NCBI GenBank assembly: GCA_032027125.1
Contig: JAVSMQ010000001.1
Coordinates: forward strand, 862,422-926,421
Source: JANJTB01 sp032027125
GTDB taxonomy: Bacteria > Bacteroidota > Ignavibacteria > Kapaibacteriales > UBA2268
Length of the DNA stretch: 64,000 nt
Direction of reading: 5' to 3'
The position numbers and the translations under genes were made by a program. Numbering within the stretch: the first letter of the stretch is position 1; every line of letters begins with the position of its first letter. The notes under the pieces are model-generated. The model was given only the letters and a program-made list of their open reading frames with translations. It was not told where the DNA came from and did not search any database. Positions 7,665 through 16,141 of this stretch are shown piece after piece.

Positions 7665-8972
7665 CTACTCCACCACCAAAAACTTACCTGAATAAACATT
7701 ATTGCCATCTTTCAGATTCATTAAATATGTTCCGTTAGGTAGTTTGAGAGGAGTTGTAAATTCCGAACCGTTGAGCTGTAAATCAAGTTGACTGACTAAT
7801 TTCCCATTAATATCAAATATTTCGATATTTACCTTGTTGCTAACAGACTGAATGCCTGATATAGTCAGAGTTCCTTTCTGATAAGAAGCCTGAATTATTG
7901 TATTTTCAGACTTGTTTTGTACATTGCTGAAAATTTTATTCAAATCAAATGCAATTATAATAGCACCCTTATCAGGGTAACCTGTTCCTGAATAAAGTAT
8001 TTTTTTTGTTGTATTTGTTAGTAGCCAACGACCAAAATATTCTGGGAACTCGTAAATATCAGTTCTTTTATCATCAGATAACCTGAATACTGAAATAAAT
8101 TTTGAATTAATTCCAATATTATTTTTATCTATCCATGAAAAACCTGAGATTGAAAGGCTTGTATTTGATAGTGAATAATTTTTAAATTCAGTAAAATCAT
8201 TAACATCAAAGACACTGATTTCACCAATTTTTTTAAAAGCAACCAATCTATTATCCGGAGAAAATTCAATCTTAGTAGTTGTAAAATTATTATTTTCTTT
8301 TCTTTCCAATTCCTTAATCAGCTTATTGGTTTTTGCATCCCACAATTTTAGAGAAGAATATGAAGGGGAAGTACCGGTATAAAGATATCCGCCTGTAGCA
8401 AAGAAACGGCCGTCGGGAGAAAAGGCAATACGATCAAGCAATTCTTCTGTTCTTATATATATTCGTTGTTCTGTTTCTAAATCAAGAATGACTACTGAAG
8501 AATCATGACCCGTGGAACCTCCTATTCCTCTATAGGTAATTTTATTTGTATTTGGTATAAAACTTACTCTTCCTCCTATTCCTACGGACTTGGAAACACC
8601 AGTTTCTAAATCCATTACTATAACTCCGTCGAATGAAGTCACAAGATACTTGCCGTCATCCGAAATATCAATAGATTCGATATTATACTTATCTGAAAAT
8701 TTAGGTAATTCTCTTATGAGTTTCCCGGTATTACCGTCAATCTCAAAAACCTTGAGTTCGATAACAGGTTGTCCGAGACCATCATTCGAACCATTTCTGT
8801 AAGCAAATATATTCCCGTTCGGATGGACTGCAAATCCATCAATACGCCCAATAGAAGAATCAGCAACCCAAAGAATATTCGGGTCAGGCTCCTGAGCAAC
8901 TGCTTTTTGCAGATTAAAAATATTAGCACCGATTAAGACCAGTACAGCAAGAATTAATAGTTTCATTTTCAT
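7665..8972 (-). CDS. Secreted WD40/beta-propeller-like protein with T9SS sorting domain
   Basis: The 435-aa protein has a Sec signal peptide (MKMKLLILAVLVLIGANIF ... AVAQ, cut near residue 26), about six WD40/quinoprotein-like blades (IDISDDGKYLVTSFDG, FSPDGRFFATGG, LKLWDAKTNKLIKEL, FSPDNRLVAF) and a type A T9SS sorting domain at about residues 365-435 (NIEIFDINGKLVSQ ... LPNGTYLMNLKDG ... GKFLVVE). It is expected to be exported by Sec and then the T9SS and to be surface-bound or released. The propeller probably mediates protein or ligand binding; no enzymatic motif is visible. Confidence 0.85.
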   Translation of the reverse strand: MKMKLLILAVLVLIGANIFNLQKAVAQEPDPNILWVADSSIGRIDGFAVHPNGNIFAYRNGSNDGLGQPVIELKVFEIDGNTGKLIRELPKFSDKYNIESIDISDDGKYLVTSFDGVIVMDLETGVSKSVGIGGRVSFIPNTNKITYRGIGGSTGHDSSVVILDLETEQRIYIRTEELLDRIAFSPDGRFFATGGYLYTGTSPSYSSLKLWDAKTNKLIKELERKENNNFTTTKIEFSPDNRLVAFKKIGEISVFDVNDFTEFKNYSLSNTSLSISGFSWIDKNNIGINSKFISVFRLSDDKRTDIYEFPEYFGRWLLTNTTKKILYSGTGYPDKGAIIIAFDLNKIFSNVQNKSENTIIQASYQKGTLTISGIQSVSNKVNIEIFDINGKLVSQLDLQLNGSEFTTPLKLPNGTYLMNLKDGNNVYSGKFLVVE

Positions 8973-9064
8973 AATTTTTCCAATTCTAAAATTGTTATTT
9001 TAAAAATGCACTTCATCATACATTGACTAACACATTAAACCGGAAAAAGTCTCAAAGAAAAATA

Positions 9065-9100
9065 AAAAAGCCGTAAAACTTATTAGAATTACGGCTTTTT
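9065..9100 (-). terminator. Rho-independent terminator of the ATP synthase operon
   Basis: AAAAAGCCGTAA (9065-9076) and TTACGGCTTTTT (9089-9100) form a 12-bp stem with a 12-nt loop, 18 bp beyond the atpG stop codon. A and T tracts on both sides make it bidirectional; it would serve atpG on the minus strand. Confidence 0.85.
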
Positions 9101-9117
9101 TTGAAAATATTGTTATA

Positions 9118-10023
9118 TCAGCTTGCTCTGAGTGATTCCGCACCGCCTACAATTTCGAGCATCTCGGTTGTAATGGATGCCTGACGTGCTTTATTATACT
9201 GTAGTTCGAGCGCAGATACAAGTTCGTTGGCATTGCGTGTAGCATTATCCATAGCAAATCTTCTTGCGGCTTGCTCAGCAGCATTTGATTCGAGTAATGA
9301 ACGCCAGATTTTGATATTAACGAGTTTTGGAAGCAAATCATCAAGTATGGATTTTTGGTCAGGCTCGAAAATATAATTAATATTAGTTTCTTCGGCTTTC
9401 TTTGCTTTGCGGATTAATACTGATTCACCGGATACAATCGGCAATATACTGCGAAGAGTAGGTATCTGTTTCATCACATTTATAAACTCATTGCCAAAAA
9501 TCATAATCTTATCATACTTCTGCTCAATAAAGTCAAATTCAAACGATTCAACTATTTCGCGTGCGACATCGAAATTCAAAGCAGAAAATAATCCCGGATA
9601 TTCGGCTGCAATTTCATAGTGACGTTTTTTAAAGAAGCTGACTGCTTTTTTACCGACAGTTATCAACTTAACGTTAGCACCCGGATAATCTTTTGGAATT
9701 TGAACATCTAACAAATTCACTGTATCCTTAAAAAGATTCGAATTAAAACTTCCGCATAGACCGCGGTCGGAAGATACTACAATAAGTAGAATATTTTTTA
9801 CTTCACTTGATTCACGCAGAAGAGGATTATCATAATCAGTGCCGAGTGATGAAGAAACATTCGATAGTATCATGTCGAGTTTTTCAAAATACGGACGGGC
9901 AGATTCAATGGCAGTCTGAGCCCTTTTGAGCTTGGAAGATGAAACCATCTTCATTGCTGAAGTGATTTTGGCTGTATTCTTAACGCCCTTAATTCTACTT
10001 TTAATGTCTCTTAAAGTTGCCAT
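9118..10023 (-). CDS. atpG: ATP synthase F1 subunit gamma
   Basis: This 301-aa protein is full length for the gamma rotor. It has the conserved N-terminal helix (RDIKSRIKGVKNTAKITSAM, residues 5-24, then MVSSSKLKRA), the Rossmann-like centre (VVSSDRGLCGSFN, about residues 82-94) and the C-terminal helix (RRFAMDNATRNANELVSALELQYNKARQASITTEMLEIVGGA). It links the alpha3beta3 head to the c-ring. It is the last gene of the operon and is separated from atpA by the unrelated hldD-like gene, with a 15-bp gap from hldD. A strong terminator follows. Confidence 0.97.
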   Translation of the reverse strand: MATLRDIKSRIKGVKNTAKITSAMKMVSSSKLKRAQTAIESARPYFEKLDMILSNVSSSLGTDYDNPLLRESSEVKNILLIVVSSDRGLCGSFNSNLFKDTVNLLDVQIPKDYPGANVKLITVGKKAVSFFKKRHYEIAAEYPGLFSALNFDVAREIVESFEFDFIEQKYDKIMIFGNEFINVMKQIPTLRSILPIVSGESVLIRKAKKAEETNINYIFEPDQKSILDDLLPKLVNIKIWRSLLESNAAEQAARRFAMDNATRNANELVSALELQYNKARQASITTEMLEIVGGAESLRAS

Positions 10024-10038
10024 TTCTAATCCTAATTC

Positions 10039-11004
10039 TTAGTAAATCAAAAAATTCTGTGAGAGATAATTCCGAACATAATCGTTGACGGAAGATTCAA
10101 GCGGGCGGGGCTGAAATGCAATACCCTTGCCAATCATTTTTCCCATATCGGCTTGTGTAAAATTCTGATATTGATTAATCAAATTTTCCGGCATCAAGAC
10201 ATACTCAATTTCCGGCTGAATACCGAGAGCCAGAAAAACAGCATTAGCCAAATCATTCCATGAGCGGGCTTTACCTGTTCCGATATTGTAAATACCGGCT
10301 GATGAAGTATTTTGGAATAACTCCCAAATCATATCACAGGCATCCTTGACATAAATAAAATCTCTTTGCTGCCCGCCGTCGGGATATAAATCGGTAGTAG
10401 ATTTGAACAGTCTTACTTTTCCGGTTTCGACAATCTGTTTGTATGACTTATATACCATACTTGCCATACTGCCTTTACTGTATTCGTTTGGTCCGAACAC
10501 ATTAAAGAATTTCAAACCTGTAAATAACTTATCATAACCGTTACGAATTGTCCAGAGGTCAAAAATATGTTTTGAGAATCCGTATCCGTTTAAAGGGGTC
10601 AGAGAGTCAAAATCACTGTCTGAATAACCCTTTGAACCGTCGCCGTAAGTTGCTGCAGAACTTGCATAAATAAATCTGATATTATTCCTGACTGCATATT
10701 CCGCTAAATCAATTGAATATGAATAATTATTATCAAGAAGGTAATCAGCATCGGTTTCAGTAGTTGACGAGCAGGCACCGAAATGAAAAATTGCAGTAAT
10801 TCTGCCGTCATAGAAGCCGCTTTTCAACAAATTACGAAATTCCAGCTTATTAACATAATAATTGAACGATTTACCGGTAAGATTTTTCCATTTATCCGAA
10901 TTTCCCAAATGGTCAACAACAAGGACATCAGTGATGCCCTTGTCATTTAAAGTTTTCAGGAAACATGAGCCGATAAATCCTGCTCCTCCGGTAAGTACAA
11001 TCAT
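10039..11004 (-). CDS. hldD: ADP-L-glycero-D-manno-heptose-6-epimerase, embedded in the atp operon
   Basis: The 321-aa extended short-chain dehydrogenase has the NADP-binding TGGAGFIGS at residues 5-13 and the catalytic Tyr141-x3-Lys145 (YGFSK). It carries the RfaD/HldD-specific segments VVDHLGNSDKWKNL, FHFGACSSTTETDADYLLDNN and DGGQQRDFIYVKDAC. HldD makes ADP-L-glycero-D-manno-heptose for the LPS inner core. The gene overlaps atpA by 4 bp (ATGA) and ends 15 bp before atpG, so it is translationally coupled inside the ATP synthase operon. The insertion is odd and worth a comparative check; no other heptose genes are in the window. Confidence 0.9.
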   Translation of the reverse strand: MIVLTGGAGFIGSCFLKTLNDKGITDVLVVDHLGNSDKWKNLTGKSFNYYVNKLEFRNLLKSGFYDGRITAIFHFGACSSTTETDADYLLDNNYSYSIDLAEYAVRNNIRFIYASSAATYGDGSKGYSDSDFDSLTPLNGYGFSKHIFDLWTIRNGYDKLFTGLKFFNVFGPNEYSKGSMASMVYKSYKQIVETGKVRLFKSTTDLYPDGGQQRDFIYVKDACDMIWELFQNTSSAGIYNIGTGKARSWNDLANAVFLALGIQPEIEYVLMPENLINQYQNFTQADMGKMIGKGIAFQPRPLESSVNDYVRNYLSQNFLIY

Positions 11005-12563
11005 TTCAGTTGACCGATAGATTTTTTAAAAGTTGAAACAAAACTCTCGACTGCTGCTGCTAATTTTGCATCATTCTCTTTAGTGATTTCTTTCAAATCA
11101 AGGATATTATTTAGAATATCCGAATGAAGATTTTCAAGGAACTCAAAATATTCAACTTCGAATCTTGCTATATCGTCGAGCGGAATTTCATCCAGATAAC
11201 CTTTCGTAGCAGCATAAATCAATACAATCTGTTTATCAACCGAGATAGGGGAAAATTGCTTTTGCTTCAGAACTTCTGTAAGCAAAGCACCTCTTTTTAA
11301 TTTTGCCTGAGTAGATTTATCCAAATCGGAACCGAATTTAGAGAATGCCTCAAGTTCGCGGAACATGGCAAGGTCAAGTTTAAGAGGTCCTGCAATCTTC
11401 TTCATGGCTTTAATCTGAGCATTACCGCCCACACGGGAAACAGAGATACCGACATTTAACGCAGGTCTGACACCTGAATTAAACAAATTCGGCTCAAGAT
11501 AAATCTGCCCGTCTGTAATAGAAATCACATTTGTAGGGATATAAGCCGATACGTCACCAGCCTGAGTTTCGATAACAGGAAGTGCAGTCATCGAACCGCC
11601 GCCTTTATCATCAGAGTACTTTGCAGCTCTTTCGAGTAATCTCGAGTGCAGATAGAATATGTCACCCGGATATGCCTCGCGTCCCGGCGGTCTTCTTAAC
11701 AGCAGTGAAACCTGACGGTAAGCGGCTGCCTGTTTTGATAAATCATCATAGATAATCAAAGAGTGCATGCCGTTATCACGGAAAAATTCACCCATCGAGG
11801 CACCGCAATAGGGAGCAATAAACTGCAAAGGTGCAGGATCGGAAGCGTTGGCTGCAACAATAACCGTATAATCCAAAGCTCCGTACTCTTCAAGATATGA
11901 AACTACGTTTGCTACTGTCGAGCCTTTTTGTCCAATTGCCACATAAATACAATAAACAGGTTTTACTCCGCGAAGTTTAGCTTCTTCAGAATGAGTATAT
12001 TTTTGATTTATGATAGTATCCAAAGCAATAATAGTCTTTCCTGTCTGACGGTCACCGATAATAAGTTCTCTTTGACCGCGGCCTATGGGAATAAGAGCAT
12101 CAATTGCCTTAATTCCGGTTTGAAGCGGTTCTTTAACCGGTTGTCTGAATATAACGCCCGGTGCTTTCCTTTCAATAGGAGAGAACTGCTGTGCATCTAT
12201 AGGACCTTTACCGTCAATAGGAATACCAAGGGGATTGACAACTCTGCCGAGCAGTTCCATGCCTACAGGAACGGAGGCAACACGGTTAGTACGTCTGACA
12301 ATATCTCCTTCCTTTACAAGGCTGTTATCGCCGAAAAGTATCACGCCGACATTGTCTTCCTCAAGATTCAACACCATTCCGAATACTTCATTCGGGAACT
12401 CAACAAGTTCCGATGCCATAACTTTACTTAATCCGTAAACGCGTGCAACACCGTCACCAATCTGTAGAACGGTACCTACTTCGTAAACGTCTGCTTCATT
12501 CTCGAAGCCGGATAACTGGCGACGCAATATCGCTGATATTTCTTCCGGACGAACATCTGCCAT
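11001..12563 (-). CDS. atpA: ATP synthase F1 subunit alpha
   Basis: The 520-aa protein has the N-terminal beta-barrel, the Walker A GDRQTGKT at about residues 170-177, the LIIYDDLSKQA Walker B region, the arginine-finger segment VGISVSRVGG and the C-terminal helical domain. It is the non-catalytic nucleotide-binding subunit of the F1 head. It is preceded by atpH (51-bp gap) and overlaps hldD by 4 bp. atpD (beta) and atpC (epsilon) are absent from the window, consistent with a split atpDC locus elsewhere, as in many Bacteroidota/Chlorobiota. Confidence 0.98.
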   Translation of the reverse strand: MADVRPEEISAILRRQLSGFENEADVYEVGTVLQIGDGVARVYGLSKVMASELVEFPNEVFGMVLNLEEDNVGVILFGDNSLVKEGDIVRRTNRVASVPVGMELLGRVVNPLGIPIDGKGPIDAQQFSPIERKAPGVIFRQPVKEPLQTGIKAIDALIPIGRGQRELIIGDRQTGKTIIALDTIINQKYTHSEEAKLRGVKPVYCIYVAIGQKGSTVANVVSYLEEYGALDYTVIVAANASDPAPLQFIAPYCGASMGEFFRDNGMHSLIIYDDLSKQAAAYRQVSLLLRRPPGREAYPGDIFYLHSRLLERAAKYSDDKGGGSMTALPVIETQAGDVSAYIPTNVISITDGQIYLEPNLFNSGVRPALNVGISVSRVGGNAQIKAMKKIAGPLKLDLAMFRELEAFSKFGSDLDKSTQAKLKRGALLTEVLKQKQFSPISVDKQIVLIYAATKGYLDEIPLDDIARFEVEYFEFLENLHSDILNNILDLKEITKENDAKLAAAVESFVSTFKKSIGQLK

Positions 12564-12614
12564 TATTAATTACCTTTATATAATTTCTGTTTTTTTTTCA
12601 TTTTTCAATATTAA

Positions 12615-13163
12615 TTAAACTAATTTACCTTCAATCAGTCTTGTTCTAAGAAGTGCGAGCTGATTGCGGATTGTGGCGTCAAACACCCAGTCCTCAACCC
12701 TTATCATTATGCCGCCTTTTATCAGAGGGTCAACTTTGAAGGTTGGAATGACAGTTTTTGACAGTTTAGAACTCAGTTTACTAAGTATTTTTTCTTTCAA
12801 AACATCATCCATCTCACGTGAGGTTGTCACATCAGCTTTAATAATATTCTTTTCTTTAAAATATAATCTTTCATATACACTAATAATATCCGGTATATAA
12901 TTCTCTCTTTCCTTTTCAACTAAAAGCATCAGAAAATCGTAAGTAAGTGCTGATACTAAAGAGTTAAACAAATTTTTGAAAAGTTCTGCTTTTCTCCAAC
13001 TTGTGATTACAGGGCTTTTCAATACTGCGAGAAGTTCTCCTGATATATTTAGATACTCACTGATTTTCAAAAAATCATTATAAACCAAATCAATTGACCC
13101 TGCAATTTTTGCAGTGTCAAATATTGCTTTGGCATATCGAAGAGAAACGCGTTGCTCAGTCAT
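12615..13163 (-). CDS. atpH: ATP synthase F1 subunit delta
   Basis: The 182-aa protein has the OSCP/delta pattern: N-terminal RYAKAIFDTAKIAG (about residues 9-22), a helical N-domain, and the C-terminal signature ADVTTSREMDDVLKEKI ... DPLIKGGIMIRVEDWVFDATIRNQL (about residues 110-170). It connects the peripheral stalk b-dimer to the alpha subunits. It lies 14 bp after atpF. Confidence 0.95.
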   Translation of the reverse strand: MTEQRVSLRYAKAIFDTAKIAGSIDLVYNDFLKISEYLNISGELLAVLKSPVITSWRKAELFKNLFNSLVSALTYDFLMLLVEKERENYIPDIISVYERLYFKEKNIIKADVTTSREMDDVLKEKILSKLSSKLSKTVIPTFKVDPLIKGGIMIRVEDWVFDATIRNQLALLRTRLIEGKLV

Positions 13164-13177
13164 GCAAACTCTTAGTT

Positions 13178-13666
13178 TTAATTTAACTGTTGAATATAAT
13201 TTTCTACTAATTTAAAGTCTTTTTCTTTGTCAAGTTTTTCGCTCAATAATTTTTCAGTCGCATTAACAACCAAATCGGCAACCTCAGTTCTTAGTTGAAT
13301 AAGAGCCTGCTGTTTGCTTCTTTCGATTTCCCTGACAGCATCCTGAACTTTTTCTTTCTTAACGTTCTCAGCTTCTTCAGTTGCGCGTCTAAGCTGAATC
13401 TCAGCCTGTTCGCGTCCCTTACTGAGCATTTCATTGATTTGCTGCTGGGCATTATCAAACTGTGACTGACTCTGTGCTAAAAGTTCACGTGATGCACGCT
13501 CGGCTTCTTTAGCAGAGTCTATAGCTGTTTGAATGTTCTGCTCCCGTTGGTTAATAGCAGTAACAATTGCCTTTCCGCCAAATTTCAGTATAAGCAACAG
13601 AAAAATACCGAAGTTAACAAGTGTCCAAAACATCAAGCCATGAGGAATATTCAGAATCGAATCCAT
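13178..13666 (-). CDS. atpF: ATP synthase F0 subunit b
   Basis: The 162-aa protein has one N-terminal TM helix (GLMFWTLVNFGIFLLLILKF, residues 10-29) and a long charged right-handed coiled coil (residues about 40-155, rich in Ala, Glu, Gln and Arg), as expected for the peripheral stalk. It is separated from atpE by a 132-bp structured spacer, the longest gap in the core operon. Confidence 0.95.
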   Translation of the reverse strand: MDSILNIPHGLMFWTLVNFGIFLLLILKFGGKAIVTAINQREQNIQTAIDSAKEAERASRELLAQSQSQFDNAQQQINEMLSKGREQAEIQLRRATEEAENVKKEKVQDAVREIERSKQQALIQLRTEVADLVVNATEKLLSEKLDKEKDFKLVENYIQQLN

Positions 13667-13702
13667 TTCCTACCTAAATTTATGTTATCCGTTAAAAAAT
13701 AA

Positions 13703-13786
13703 GGGACTGAATGTAAAAAAACATTACAGACTGAATCTGATATTAAAGTAAAATCAGATTGAGACTAAAATTTCAAATACAGTCCC
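13703..13786 (-). promoter_or_regulatory. Possible three-way-junction RNA element between atpE and atpF
   Basis: The spacer contains nested complementary arms: GGGACTG (13703-13709) with CAGTCCC (13780-13786), AATGT (13710-13714) with ACATT (13721-13725), and AATCTGAT (13734-13741) with ATCAGATT (13753-13760). Together they can fold as a closed stem with two internal hairpins. On the transcribed (minus) strand the closing stem is followed by TTATTTTTT, so it could act as a partial terminator/attenuator or mRNA-processing or stability element. Such an element would raise atpE (many c copies) over downstream subunits. The fold is visible by eye; the function is inferred. Confidence 0.5.
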
Positions 13787-13798
13787 ATAACTTAAATA

Positions 13799-14026
13799 TT
13801 ACTTAATAGCCAATAACAAGCAGATAACTGCAGCAAACATCGCTACACCTTCGATAAGTGCGGCTGCAATAATCATAGTAGTTCTTATATCGCCAGCGGC
13901 TTCAGGTTGACGACCACTTGCTTCGAGTGCGGCTGATGCTAATCTGCCGATGCCCATACCGGCTCCGACAACTGTTAATCCGGCACCTAAACCGGCGGCT
14001 AAGAATGCTAATGCAGTTGAATCCAT
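13799..14026 (-). CDS. atpE: ATP synthase F0 subunit c
   Basis: The 75-aa two-helix proteolipid has a Gly-rich first helix (GLGAGLTVVGAGMGIG, residues 12-27), the polar loop SGRQPEA (37-43) and the ion-binding Glu59 in ALIEGVAMF. The helix-1 position facing Glu59 is Ile/Gly rather than the Gln of Na+-type rings, and the residue after Glu is Gly, not Ser, so the ring is most likely proton-coupled (inference from the known Na+ motif). Confidence 0.97.
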   Translation of the reverse strand: MDSTALAFLAAGLGAGLTVVGAGMGIGRLASAALEASGRQPEAAGDIRTTMIIAAALIEGVAMFAAVICLLLAIK

Positions 14027-14090
14027 TATTTAAACTCCAATTAATCAGAAAATAAGTTAAAATTATCTATAAAAAAAAATAAAAATCATA

Positions 14091-15161
14091 TTAATGTGCA
14101 TGTCCGTGAGCAGTTTCATGGTCTCCGTGAGAACCTATTGCCAATCCGACGAATATAGCAGTCAGTACAGTAAACAAATACGCCTGGATAAATGCAACAA
14201 GCAGTTCAAGAGCATATATGAAAAGTGAAAATGCTGATATTGCAGGTGATAAAGCAACGGAGTTGAAAAAGAACAATACTCCGAGAAGCGATAGTAAAAT
14301 CACGTGACCGGCAGTCATATTGGCAAAAAGACGTATTGTAAGAGCGAAAGGCTTAACCAGTAAACCGATAATTTCAATCGGCACCATTACAAACGCAAGC
14401 CACCACGGAGCTCCGCCCAAGAGATGTTTGAACCATGCGCCGACACCAGATATTCGCATTGCGGTTATGTTAATTACAAGGAAAGCTGTAAGAGCAAGAG
14501 AGGCTGTTACTGCAATTGCACCTGTCGGCGAATGAGCGCCCGGGAAAAGGCCCATCAGATTCATTGCCAGAATGAAAAAGAATAGTGACAGGAAATACGG
14601 GAGAAGAAAATTTGAAGCTTTACGTGATGGAATATTTGGTCTGACAATCTCGTCACGAACATAAATTACCATAGTTTCAATAGCATTTTGGAAACCTTTT
14701 GGAGCTTTTCCGGGATTTTTCTTATATTTATTTGATACGAATTTGAAAATAAAGGCACAGATAAATATAGCAAACCACTCAAACATAACAAAGTTAGTTA
14801 TTGAAAGGTCAATTGCGGGAGGTGCTCCTGTTGACGTTTTAAGCATCTGCTTATGCCCGTTATGCTCTTCAACTAAATACTTACCGGAAGCTACTGCCTG
14901 CTCTGTATTCCAATAAAAATCAAATCCTTCATCAATATATATTTTAGGCAAATCAAAGACTTTATAAGCACCAAAGTAAAAAGCATCATGGTCGGTAAGT
15001 TTACCGAGAAGCTGCATAAATATATCGCTTTTATCATTGCCATCGGTTGTATGAGCGTTGTGCGAATCGCCGGCTTCAGCCGTTTTATCAGTCTTTTCTT
15101 TATTTTGGTAACCGTCTGTTTTTGCAATCAAGTGACTATCAATTGAGTCATTTAAAGCCAT
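14091..15161 (-). CDS. atpB: ATP synthase F0 subunit a
   Basis: The 356-aa protein is longer than the roughly 250-270 aa usual for E. coli-type subunits because of an N-terminal extension of about 120 hydrophilic residues, a form common in Bacteroidota/Chlorobiota. The membrane part holds five or so TM segments and the stator arginine in PFALTIRLFANMTAGHVIL (about residues 275-293), followed by the C-terminal FIQAYLFTVLTAIFVGLAIG. The C-terminus is His-rich (HGDHETAHGHAH). It forms the proton half-channels with the c-ring. Confidence 0.95.
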   Translation of the reverse strand: MALNDSIDSHLIAKTDGYQNKEKTDKTAEAGDSHNAHTTDGNDKSDIFMQLLGKLTDHDAFYFGAYKVFDLPKIYIDEGFDFYWNTEQAVASGKYLVEEHNGHKQMLKTSTGAPPAIDLSITNFVMFEWFAIFICAFIFKFVSNKYKKNPGKAPKGFQNAIETMVIYVRDEIVRPNIPSRKASNFLLPYFLSLFFFILAMNLMGLFPGAHSPTGAIAVTASLALTAFLVINITAMRISGVGAWFKHLLGGAPWWLAFVMVPIEIIGLLVKPFALTIRLFANMTAGHVILLSLLGVLFFFNSVALSPAISAFSLFIYALELLVAFIQAYLFTVLTAIFVGLAIGSHGDHETAHGHAH

Positions 15162-15179
15162 TTATATTCCTTGTAAATT

Positions 15180-15485
15180 TTATTTCTCTGGTTGCTTAAA
15201 ATTTAAACTGCTATAACGTTTGTTAAGATATAATATTTCAATAATTAATACTGCAAAATATGACAAAATGAATGTAAGTCCTAAATACATCTCATCCATT
15301 TTAACTATTTTCAATAAAACAAAGAACAAAACTAATATGACTGCGAATCTTAACATTACCATTATATAGAATCTTTTCAAAAACGATTTCCAGTTTCTGC
15401 TGATTATTCTATTGATATAATAAATCGAGAAAGCAAGATTTGCAATATTAATTATCAATGCCGTAAGTAATGAATAAATTTCCAA
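15180..15485 (-). CDS. Small membrane protein of the ATP synthase operon (AtpI-like)
   Basis: The 101-aa protein has three or four predicted TM helices (residues about 5-28, 42-62, 67-88), at the position usually held by the I/AtpI-type gene between the small AtpZ-like gene and atpB. Sequence similarity to known AtpI is not obvious, so the call rests on size, topology and context. The start codon is TTG (15485), one base after the upstream stop. It could assist c-ring assembly or Mg2+ handling, as proposed for AtpI. Confidence 0.6.
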   Translation of the reverse strand: MEIYSLLTALIINIANLAFSIYYINRIISRNWKSFLKRFYIMVMLRFAVILVLFFVLLKIVKMDEMYLGLTFILSYFAVLIIEILYLNKRYSSLNFKQPEK

Positions 15486-15486
15486 G

Positions 15487-15726
15487 TTACTTCTTGTTAA
15501 CCTTCATTACAGTTCTGAACAATGAGAACATACCGACTAAAAAACCGGTAAGAGTCAGAATTACAGTCCATAAAGGACTTGTTCCAAGTCTTTGGTCAAG
15601 CAGGTAATACCCTGCCAAGGCACCCAAAAGTATTGGAACAAAGATTTCTGTACCGAGTGTCAGATACTGTGCTCCTTCCCTTATGAATGTATGCCTTTTT
15701 TCATTTTCTTTATCTTCTTCGGGCAT
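15487..15726 (-). CDS. AtpZ/AtpI-family protein, first gene of the ATP synthase operon
   Basis: The 79-aa protein has a charged N-terminus (MPEEDKENEKR) and two TM helices (about residues 25-43 and 52-70). GTEIFVPILLGALAGYYLLDQRLGTSPLWTVILTLTGFLVGMFSLFR is the typical pattern of the putative F0F1-ATPase subunit (Ca2+/Mg2+ transporter) AtpZ family. It opens the operon, so its promoter should lie just right of 15726. Confidence 0.8.
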   Translation of the reverse strand: MPEEDKENEKRHTFIREGAQYLTLGTEIFVPILLGALAGYYLLDQRLGTSPLWTVILTLTGFLVGMFSLFRTVMKVNKK

Positions 15727-16141
15727 TATTTATCATATTTCAAACAACGAAAGTACAAAAATAACTGTTTTTATGCTTTTAAACAAAAGGTTTATGAAAA
15801 TGTTAATAATTAATTGAAGATTTTATAATTACACTTCAAAAATCATTGAATAATTTTACGACTGGAATTGTTGAAAATAATGTAACTTCTCAGACGATAG
15901 ATGTTGACAATGGGCTAAAGTCCATTGTTGCGATAAATATCATGTGGTTGTCTGATAAATATAATTTGTATTGTGGTTAGTCAAACAAGGATGTTTGACC
16001 TACTTGATTGACAAGAACTTAGTAGAACAAGCATCCTTGCTTGTTTATATAATAAATACTTATCAGACAACCTCTTGCGAACTTAAGCAACAAAGGGCTT
16101 TAGCCCTTTGCTGTACTCTACTGTTTAATAGTTACATTTCA
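15727..16141. other. Intergenic region between atp operon and GH13 gene: palindromic element
   Basis: No gene is visible. Bases 15727-15890 are AT-rich and should contain the atp promoter. Bases 15903-16125 hold a nested set of palindromes described as a separate repeat entry. Confidence 0.6.
15903..16125. repeat. Nested palindromic element with 13-bp inverted arms
   Basis: GGTTGTCTGATAA (15946-15958) pairs with TTATCAGACAACC (16060-16072). Between the arms lie two palindromic cores (GTCAAACAAGGATGTTTGAC and AACAAGCATCCTTGCTTG), and outside them two more (ACAATGGGCTAAAGTCCATT and CAAAGGGCTTTAGCCCTTTG). The architecture resembles the element at about 19747-19940 and suggests a non-autonomous REPIN/MITE-like repeat. 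Confidence 0.6.

Noticed and set aside
11928..12431. 167-aa plus-strand open frame opposite atpA
   Set aside because: It lies wholly antisense to the well-supported atpA gene, has no recognisable domain and an amino-acid composition typical of a shadow frame.
13799..14026. Na+-specific c-ring
   Set aside because: The residue opposite Glu59 is not Gln and the residue after Glu59 is Gly, so the known Na+-binding signature is absent.
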